Assembly: GCA_030667765.1 (NCBI GenBank) | Contig: DAOUVF010000140.1 | Location: 1 to 7,504 of the forward strand | Direction: 5' to 3' | DNA from: Bacteroides sp. | GTDB lineage: Bacteria > Bacteroidota > Bacteroidia > Bacteroidales > SM23-62 | DNA: 7,504 nt | Part shown: positions 1 to 4,951 of the stretch, in pieces | Layout: every line of letters starts with the position of its first letter | How positions within the stretch are numbered: the first letter of the stretch is position 1 | Translations under genes and position numbers: made by a program | The notes under the pieces: model-generated | What the model saw: the letters and a program-made list of their open reading frames with translations, nothing else | Databases searched by the model: none | Told to the model about the DNA's origin: nothing

Positions 1-585
1 GCCAGTGTCTTTTATGCGCATCTTGACTGCAGCGGAAAACTGGTGGAAGACCAGGATTTTCTTTTTAAGATCAACAACAAATTGCCAGCAGATATCGCTA
101 TCCACCAGATCAAGCAAGTCAGGGCTGGTGCCCATGCCCGTTTTGATGCCCTGAGCAGGACCTATGAGTACCATGTACAGCGCAGAAAGGAGGTATTCAC
201 AAGCGAGTATGCTCACTATGTTTACGGAATACTGGATACTGAAGCCATGCAATCCGCCAGTGATATCCTGAAAGATTACACAGACTTTACCAGTTTCAGC
301 AAGGTTGATACAGATACAAAAACCAATAATTGTAAAATACATCTCGCCCACTGGGATATCACCGAAGATACTATGGTTTTTACCATTAAGGCTGACCGTT
401 TCCTTCGTAACATGGTCAGGGCTATTGTGGGAACTTTACTCGACGTAGGCTTCAGGCGGACAGACCTGGACGGATTCCGGCAAATTATAGAAAACAGGAG
501 CCGCTCGGATGCCGGTACATCTGCCCCGGCCAGAGGACTCTTCCTGACAGATGTGCAGTACCCGGCTGAAATCTTTATTTCATGA
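1..585 (+). CDS. truA: tRNA pseudouridine(38-40) synthase TruA, 3' part (5' end outside window)
   Basis: TruA isomerises uridines at positions 38-40 of the tRNA anticodon arm to pseudouridine, in the cytoplasm. The open frame runs in from base 1 without a start; 194 residues are visible, roughly three quarters of a usual 250-residue enzyme. The first visible residues, ASVFYAHLD, fit the segment just after the family's GRTDxGVHA motif, so the catalytic aspartate lies just upstream of the window. A GTG at 43 is in frame, but it is internal and should not be taken as the start. Visible family signatures are FDALSRTYEYHV (about residues 50-61), the SFSK segment (about 98-101), AdRFLRNMVRAIVGTLLDVG (about 131-150) and APARGLFLTDVQYP near the C-terminus. 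The stop is TGA at 583-585. The gene reads away from the left edge, and its upstream neighbours are not visible. Confidence 0.95.
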   Translation, partial: ASVFYAHLDCSGKLVEDQDFLFKINNKLPADIAIHQIKQVRAGAHARFDALSRTYEYHVQRRKEVFTSEYAHYVYGILDTEAMQSASDILKDYTDFTSFSKVDTDTKTNNCKIHLAHWDITEDTMVFTIKADRFLRNMVRAIVGTLLDVGFRRTDLDGFRQIIENRSRSDAGTSAPARGLFLTDVQYPAEIFIS

Positions 586-594
586 ATTCCTCAG

Positions 595-628
595 TTTGCA
601 TCTGCTATCGAATAATTTACTATCTTGG
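595..628 (+). promoter_or_regulatory. weak candidate Bacteroidota-type promoter before the nucleotidyltransferase gene
   Basis: TTTG at 595-598 followed, after 22 bases, by TATCTTGG at 621-628 resembles the Bacteroidota -33 TTTG and -7 TAnnTTTG elements. The -7 box has one mismatch and the spacing is slightly long. It would start transcription about 20-25 bases before the ATG at 658. Part of it overlaps a small 5-base stem (ATCTT/AAGAT, 622-635). This is a weak match in AT-rich sequence. Confidence 0.25.
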
Positions 629-657
629 TTAAGATGTTGATTTAAAGACTTTAATAT

Positions 658-725
658 ATGGAATGGGTCAATGAGATGCTTTAATAATTATTCAGCGCTA
701 TATCAGTAACCTGAATGATGACGGG
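658..725 (+). other. displaced N-terminal coding segment of the nucleotidyltransferase gene (apparent frameshift)
   Basis: Reading upstream of ATG 726 in the same frame gives DALIIIQRYISNLNDDG (675-725) before a TGA at 672-674. This has the look of the first helix found before the core strand in small MNT-type nucleotidyltransferases. No ATG, GTG or TTG lies in that frame after the TGA. In the neighbouring frame an ATG at 658 encodes MEWVNE up to base 675 and then stops at 682. One extra base around 673-677 would join the two into a protein of about 109 residues, a normal size for the family. I infer a one-base deletion, either a real mutation or a sequence error. No slippery heptamer suggesting programmed frameshifting is visible. 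Confidence 0.6.
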
Positions 726-986
726 ATGAATATACGGTTGGCCTATCTTTATGGAAGCCATGCAAGAGACGAGGCTACTGAAGAAAGTGATATTGATGTG
801 CTGCTTATTTCGGACATCTTCGATACAAAAGATGACCTCGTTCTTTCAAAACCCTGGTTGCCAAAATACAGATTTGATTACAGAATTGAACCCCTTGCCG
901 TTGGTACACGGAGATTCAACGAGGATGATGTATCTCAAATTCTGGAAATAATAAGGCAGGAAGGTGTGAAAATTTCCATCTCATAA
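726..986 (+). CDS. small solitary nucleotidyltransferase-domain protein (MNT-like), probably 5'-truncated
   Basis: This protein belongs to the minimal nucleotidyltransferase fold, related to MNT antitoxins and kanamycin nucleotidyltransferase. Residues 9-26 carry the hallmark: YGSHAR followed by SDIDVLL, where the GS pair and the two aspartates of DID would bind nucleotide and metal. The tail (YRIEPLAVGTRRF, then an EIIRQEGVKIS end) resembles the Bacteroidota family of about 100 residues with an 'RIEP' segment. From ATG 726 the product is 86 residues, beginning right at the core strand and lacking the usual preceding helix, which is encoded upstream out of frame. No clear ribosome binding site precedes 726. 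No HEPN-type toxin partner lies next to it: truA is upstream and aroE converges from the other strand, overlapping by six bases. The substrate is unknown. It may be a decaying gene or a sequence-error casualty. Confidence 0.75.
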   Translation: MNIRLAYLYGSHARDEATEESDIDVLLISDIFDTKDDLVLSKPWLPKYRFDYRIEPLAVGTRRFNEDDVSQILEIIRQEGVKISIS

Positions 987-1733
987 GTCAGGAAGGTTCC
1001 ATATTTCCCAGGATTTTTCTGCCTGGAGGATCAGCATTTCATGCCCGTTTATGACCTTTGCCCCCTTTTGCTTACCCAGCCGCAGGAATTCCGTTTCAGG
1101 AGGATTGTAAACCAGGTCATAAAGGATATGCCCTGAAGTGACCAGGTCATAAGGTATGTTCGGAAAAGCCGACGTATCCGGATAGGTACCCAGTGGTGTG
1201 GTATTGATAATGAGCGAATGCTTTTTAATAACCGCATAGCAGAGGTCGAGATAATGCAGCTGGTCCCCGGCCGGAGACCGCGAAACATATTGATAAGCTA
1301 TCCCCAGCTGTTCCAGGACATGGGTTACTGCTTTTGAGGCACCTCCCGTTCCCAGGACCAGGGCGGACTCATGGCCTGCCCCCAGCAGGGGAAGCAGTGA
1401 TTCCCTGAATCCATAGGCATCTGAGTTGTATCCCTTCAGGTGGATCTTCCCGGAGGTTCGCTTTATCCTTATCGTATTCACTGCACCGATCTCTGCAGCT
1501 TCCGGATCGATCTCGTCCAGCAGGGGCATCACCTCTTCTTTATGAGGAATGGTAACATTGAGCCCGATCAGATCTTCTTTTTCTTCAATCAGTGACTTGA
1601 GTTCCCGGACAGATTTTATGGGATAGTTCCGGTATTCATATCCCCTGATACTTTCCCTGCTGAATTTCTCCCTGAAATACTTTACAGAAAATGAATGGGA
1701 AAGCGGGAAACCTATCAGTCCCAGGTGTTTCAT
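981..1733 (-). CDS. aroE: shikimate dehydrogenase (NADP+)
   Basis: AroE reduces 3-dehydroshikimate to shikimate with NADPH, the fourth step of chorismate synthesis, in the cytoplasm. The product is 250 residues. Shikimate-site signatures are SHSFS (12-16), NVTIPHK (59-65, K65 the expected catalytic lysine), GAVNT (83-87) and YNSDAYGF (102-109, D105 the expected catalytic partner). The dinucleotide loop is GTGGASKA (128-135). SR at 151-152 replaces the usual NR but keeps the arginine that contacts the NADP phosphate. NTTPLG (177-182), YDLVYNP (205-211) and the NGxEMLxxQA helix (229-238) complete the family pattern. The ATG at 1733 is chosen over an in-frame TTG at 1736 because it forms a TGATG junction with the stop of the upstream DUF368 gene, implying translational coupling. 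It is the last gene of the minus-strand cluster and overlaps the convergent nucleotidyltransferase gene at 981-986. Confidence 0.96.
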   Translation of the reverse strand: MKHLGLIGFPLSHSFSVKYFREKFSRESIRGYEYRNYPIKSVRELKSLIEEKEDLIGLNVTIPHKEEVMPLLDEIDPEAAEIGAVNTIRIKRTSGKIHLKGYNSDAYGFRESLLPLLGAGHESALVLGTGGASKAVTHVLEQLGIAYQYVSRSPAGDQLHYLDLCYAVIKKHSLIINTTPLGTYPDTSAFPNIPYDLVTSGHILYDLVYNPPETEFLRLGKQKGAKVINGHEMLILQAEKSWEIWNLPDL

Positions 1734-2668
1734 CAATTTTGTTTCTTTGATATACCTTCAAACAGAAATATGATCAGAAATCCTGCCAGTGCAAGAAGCA
1801 CGGCCCATAGTATCTGTGGATCAGCGCCTGTCTCGGAAATGAACCGGCCCGGCAGGACATTATCCTGCAGTAAGGGCTGGATCTCTCCGTGAGAATCGAT
1901 ATAGGTTTCGACCGTGACCTTCCAGGGCCAGATCTTATTCAATGAACCGATCATGAACCCCGCCAGCAGGGCTATGGTCAGGTGGTGGAATTTTTCCAGC
2001 AGCCATGAAAGCAGGTGCGAAAAGGCGATGATCCCGGTTAAAGCGCCTGTCAGCAGGACGGCAATGATGCTTATCCTACCTTCATTCAGGGCACTCAGGA
2101 TAAACTGGTATTTGCCCAGCAGAAGGAGGATGAAACTCCCGGATATTCCCGGCAGGATCATGGCACAGATGGCCAGCGCACCGGACAGGAAAATGAACCA
2201 GTATGCTTCGGTTGTCTCAGCCGGCGTAAAGCTGGTAATGATCCAGGCAATGGCGATCCCGGCCAGCAGGCTGATAAATGTCCCGATGTTCCATTTTTCA
2301 ATGGAACGTGCCACGAAAATGGCGGACCCGATAATCAGGCCAAAGAAGAAAGACCATATCAGGATGGGATGGTTTACCAGGAGGTATTCAATAATTCTCG
2401 CCAGGGTCAGGACCGATATCAGGATCCCCCCTACCAGCGACAGCAGAAAATTGCCGTTCACTGCCTTCCAGAATGCCGGCAGTCCCTCTTTCCAGAGCGT
2501 ACTGATGGTCCTGAAATTTATATTTTTAATTGAGTGTACCAGCTCCTCATAAATGCCTGTAATAAATGCAATGGTCCCGCCGGAAACCCCTGGTACAACA
2601 TCTGCTGCGCCCATTCCCATGCCTTTGAGTACGAGTACGCCAAAATCACTTAAGCGCCGTTTGATCAT
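1733..2668 (-). CDS. popT: DUF368 family membrane protein, PopT-type polyprenyl-phosphate transporter
   Basis: This is a 311-residue polytopic inner-membrane protein of the DUF368 family (PF04018). Work published in 2023 identified DUF368 proteins as polyprenyl-phosphate (undecaprenyl-phosphate) translocases that recycle the lipid carrier used for peptidoglycan and surface polymers. The two inverted-repeat-like signatures are both present: MGAADVVPGVSGGTIA (19-34) and ICAMILPGISGS (167-178) followed by LLLLGKY. About eight hydrophobic segments follow from the sequence, for example around 74-96, 101-121, 128-148, 155-172, 198-222, 228-244 and 285-304. The start ATG at 2668 overlaps the stop of the ComA-like gene (ATGA), and the stop TGA shares its A with the aroE ATG, so the protein is locked between two coupled neighbours. 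The leader is A-rich with no Shine-Dalgarno sequence. The family assignment is firm; the exact lipid substrate is inferred from the family. Confidence 0.9.
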   Translation of the reverse strand: MIKRRLSDFGVLVLKGMGMGAADVVPGVSGGTIAFITGIYEELVHSIKNINFRTISTLWKEGLPAFWKAVNGNFLLSLVGGILISVLTLARIIEYLLVNHPILIWSFFFGLIIGSAIFVARSIEKWNIGTFISLLAGIAIAWIITSFTPAETTEAYWFIFLSGALAICAMILPGISGSFILLLLGKYQFILSALNEGRISIIAVLLTGALTGIIAFSHLLSWLLEKFHHLTIALLAGFMIGSLNKIWPWKVTVETYIDSHGEIQPLLQDNVLPGRFISETGADPQILWAVLLALAGFLIIFLFEGISKKQN

Positions 2669-3447
2669 AATTTTTTATCGTGAAAAGATTCGGGAAGGAA
2701 ATTAAAAAAAGTATCCCCCCGGAGTCCCAGTCTAAGACTCTCGAGAGATACAACTTCATTGGGTGCAATATTGCCCAGATTTACATTTGCTCCAAGCAAT
2801 TGAATGAACCATACCTGCTGGTTTTTGATGGGTGCCTCCCACAACACATCCTCAACTGCAATTTGCCTTACAATCTCGTCGATCAGACCGGTATTGGCAG
2901 AACCGTCTTTCCGGTAGATCCCTATGGTTCCGCTCTCCCTTGCCTCCGCAATGACCTTCCATGATCCCGCAGAAAGTTCAGCTTTCATCATGGTGACCCA
3001 ATTCTCATCGGGGATCTCCGCGCCGGCAACCTTTGAGCCGACTTCTGAAATAACGGTCACCTGTCCGGCCAGTTTCCGGATGTATCCCAGTTTCTCATCA
3101 TGCGGGATGGCCATAGACCCATCGGATACCTCGGCATACTCGACCTGGTACCTGTCAAGCATTTTACGGAAATCATCGAACCTGTTCCGGACCACAAACA
3201 GTTCAAATAATGTACCTCCAAAATATGGTTTCAAGGCAGCTGATTTATAAAGGCTTATCTTTTCTTCCAGTCCCATGCTGATCAATGCGGTTCCAAAACC
3301 AAATTTGACGAGATCGGTATATGCTGCACTGGAGCTGATAAAGTTCTCAGCTTCCCTGATGCTCAATCCTTTGTCCATCATCATGGTTAGTCCTGATTCC
3401 CTTGGCTGCAGGGTCCTTTCGGGGATATGAGGTAATTCCTGGTTCAT
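2665..3447 (-). CDS. ComA-family phosphosulfolactate synthase-like protein
   Basis: The ComA family (PF02679) forms a TIM barrel that adds sulfite to phosphoenolpyruvate to give (R)-2-phospho-3-sulfolactate, the first step of one coenzyme M route in archaea. Homologues also occur in bacteria. This 260-residue protein has the full set of family blocks in order: PRESGLTMMMDKGL (15-28), KFGFGT (48-53), GGTLFE (77-82), EVSDGS (106-111), EVGSK (135-139), EARESG (168-173), WEAP (203-206, usually FEAP), NVNLGNI (221-227) and LRLGLRGDT (238-246). The length is normal. The ATG at 3447 lies 16 bases after the TPR gene's stop; its own stop is inside the popT start. No coenzyme M genes (comB, comC, comDE) are visible, so the product's fate is unknown. 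Sulfolactate or a sulfonolipid precursor are options, but that is speculation. Confidence 0.88.
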   Translation of the reverse strand: MNQELPHIPERTLQPRESGLTMMMDKGLSIREAENFISSSAAYTDLVKFGFGTALISMGLEEKISLYKSAALKPYFGGTLFELFVVRNRFDDFRKMLDRYQVEYAEVSDGSMAIPHDEKLGYIRKLAGQVTVISEVGSKVAGAEIPDENWVTMMKAELSAGSWKVIAEARESGTIGIYRKDGSANTGLIDEIVRQIAVEDVLWEAPIKNQQVWFIQLLGANVNLGNIAPNEVVSLESLRLGLRGDTFFNFLPESFHDKKL

Positions 3448-3463
3448 GCTGTATGGTTTGGTG

Positions 3464-4897
3464 CTAGTTTCGCTTTCCGGATTTCCGGGACGGGATATAC
3501 TTTTCCATCAGGTCACTAAAGAGGGGGGCTTCCATTAACCCGGGACTGATCTTCCCGGCGGATCTGTACTCGGTATAATCCAGTTTCAACCCTTTTTCAA
3601 AAAACTTGAGGGCCTGGTCAGATTTATCTATGATATAATGGTACCCGGCCAGGTGAAAATTTATTATGGGAATATCGAAAGTATAACTATAGGAATCTTT
3701 CAGCACAGTGATGGCCTTTCCGGTCTCCCCCTGCATGAAATTCAGGTGAGCCATGTTCAGCCAGGCTTCATCATCATACGGGTCCAGTTCTATGGTCCTT
3801 GAATATGCTTTGATAGCATCAGTATGAGATCCCAGATGTGCATGGACATTACCGAGGGTAAACCAGAAATCCGGATTTTCTTCATCCTTGGAGATAGCCT
3901 TGCTAACATAGTACAATGCATCATTATACAATTTCAGGAAGAGGTAACACACGGCAATGCCGTACCAGCCTTCTGAATACGAAGGATCAATCTCGGTGGA
4001 TTTCCGGTACCACTGTATAGCCTCCCGGTAGTTTTCAAGTTTTTCCAGGGATTCACCCAGGTAACAATGTGCCAGAACATTCTCCGGTTCCAGCAGGATG
4101 CATTCTTTATAAGTTTGGGAAGCCGCTTCGTATTCTCCGAGGTTGGCCTGTGAGTTAGCCTTGTTAAAGATAGCGGAGGAGTACTTATCATTGATGGCGA
4201 TGGCAAAGTCATAACACTCTACTGCCTTGTTGAAGTTTTCCTTTTTAAAGTATAGGAGTCCAAGGTTATACCACGCATTCTCCGAGAAGGGCTCACGGTC
4301 CAGATATATCTCATAGTATTTGATACTCCTGTCAAAATCGTGCAGCCTGTCATGACAGTAAGCAAGATCGTACAGGATTATCAGTCTTTCCGGATTTCTT
4401 TTATAGGCTTTTTCAAGGTACCCCAAAGCGATCTTATACTGGTTTATATACTCAAATGAGAGAGCAATATCGTACAGGATCTCCTCCATGTTTTCATAGC
4501 TCAGTTCAAGCGCCTTTTCGAATGCCACTTCTGCCTCTTTTACCTTTCCGAGCTGGTTCAGGATCATGCCTTTCAGCATGCAAACCTCGTTATTGGATTC
4601 TTCGACCTTTTCGAGTGAGGTGACCATCTTAAGGGCTTTCGCTGATTCTCCCTTTTCTGCGTAGACCTGAGCCTCTTTTATAAGCAGGGTCGTCGATCCG
4701 GGATGCTGGTTGATCCCGTACCTGACCGCATCTATGGCTTTTGTAAAATGGTTTGTATCCAGATAATGATCAATGATACTTTCAAATTCATGAACATCAA
4801 AAAAATAAGCTTCCACCTGGTTCAGCATATTCTCGAATCGGCCGAGAATCTCCTGTAAATCACCATCTTCCTGAAAATAATCCTTTTCCTTATCCAT
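3464..4897 (-). CDS. tetratricopeptide repeat protein, about 12 TPRs
   Basis: This 477-residue protein is built almost wholly of 34-residue tetratricopeptide repeats, from about residue 36 to 442. Units start near 36, 70, 104, 138, 173, 206, 240, 274, 308, 342, 376 and 410. The clearest carry the W/Y-x-x-LG-x-x-Y...A...Y-x-x-A-I-x-x-x-P pattern, such as AWYNLGLLYFKKENFNKAVE at 208-227. The first 35 residues are acidic and helical, and the last 35 form a non-repeat tail containing APLFSDLMEKY and a basic end. There is no signal peptide or membrane segment, so it should be cytoplasmic. TPR superhelices bind partner proteins; the partner here is unknown. The ATG at 4897 follows a 49-base gap holding a candidate promoter, and only 16 bases separate its stop from the ComA-like start. 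It probably heads the tightly packed cluster down to aroE. Confidence 0.9.
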   Translation of the reverse strand: MDKEKDYFQEDGDLQEILGRFENMLNQVEAYFFDVHEFESIIDHYLDTNHFTKAIDAVRYGINQHPGSTTLLIKEAQVYAEKGESAKALKMVTSLEKVEESNNEVCMLKGMILNQLGKVKEAEVAFEKALELSYENMEEILYDIALSFEYINQYKIALGYLEKAYKRNPERLIILYDLAYCHDRLHDFDRSIKYYEIYLDREPFSENAWYNLGLLYFKKENFNKAVECYDFAIAINDKYSSAIFNKANSQANLGEYEAASQTYKECILLEPENVLAHCYLGESLEKLENYREAIQWYRKSTEIDPSYSEGWYGIAVCYLFLKLYNDALYYVSKAISKDEENPDFWFTLGNVHAHLGSHTDAIKAYSRTIELDPYDDEAWLNMAHLNFMQGETGKAITVLKDSYSYTFDIPIINFHLAGYHYIIDKSDQALKFFEKGLKLDYTEYRSAGKISPGLMEAPLFSDLMEKYIPSRKSGKRN

Positions 4898-4920
4898 CCT
4901 GCAAAGTCTGTTTACGGGTT

Positions 4921-4951
4921 CAAAATTAGCAATAATTACGGGATAATTAAA
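4921..4951 (-). promoter_or_regulatory. candidate Bacteroidota promoter for the TPR-comA-popT-aroE cluster
   Basis: On the minus strand TAATTTTG (4928-4921) matches the Bacteroidota -7 consensus TAnnTTTG exactly. TTTA (4951-4948) lies 19 bases upstream as a three-of-four match to the -33 TTTG. Transcription would begin near 4914, leaving a leader of under 20 bases before the TPR ATG at 4897. The element sits in the only sizeable gap (4898-4946) in the minus-strand cluster, and its -33 part overlaps the stop codon of the preceding lipoprotein gene. Confidence 0.5.
4922..4949 (-). repeat. three AT-rich TAATT repeats at helical-turn spacing
   Basis: On the minus strand TAATTAT, TAATTAT and TAATTTT occur at 4949-4943, 4938-4932 and 4928-4922, with starts 11 and 10 bases apart, about one DNA turn. 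They overlap the candidate promoter, the last one forming most of its -7 box. This phasing could bend DNA or form an operator, or it could be chance in AT-rich sequence. Confidence 0.35.

Noticed and set aside
622..635. Small hairpin ATCTT-GGTT-AAGAT after truA as a terminator
   Set aside because: The stem is only five AU-rich pairs with no T-run following, too weak for an intrinsic terminator.
658..690. Programmed ribosomal frameshifting to join MEWVNE to the nucleotidyltransferase frame
   Set aside because: There is no X-XXY-YYZ slippery heptamer before the stop at 682 and no strong downstream structure, so a mutation or sequence error is more likely.
751..951. A 66-codon frame inside the nucleotidyltransferase gene
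   Set aside because: It lies in another frame of the same DNA and shows no family pattern, while the 726-986 frame carries the clear GS...DID motif.
726..986. MNT antitoxin of a HEPN-MNT toxin-antitoxin pair
   Set aside because: No HEPN-like frame is adjacent on either strand; the neighbours are truA and a convergent aroE.
1111..1152. Direct repeat of 12 bases (ACCAGGTCATAA) 30 bases apart within aroE
   Set aside because: It encodes YDLV twice in the protein (about residues 195-198 and 205-208). The second copy is the conserved AroE YDLVYNP motif, so chance or protein constraint explains it better than a duplication event.
1914..2552. A long open frame of about 212 codons on the plus strand, antisense to popT
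   Set aside because: It is antisense to a clear DUF368 gene, its translation is low-complexity and rich in Arg, Met, Ser and Ile without any domain pattern, and it reflects codon use of hydrophobic residues on the other strand.
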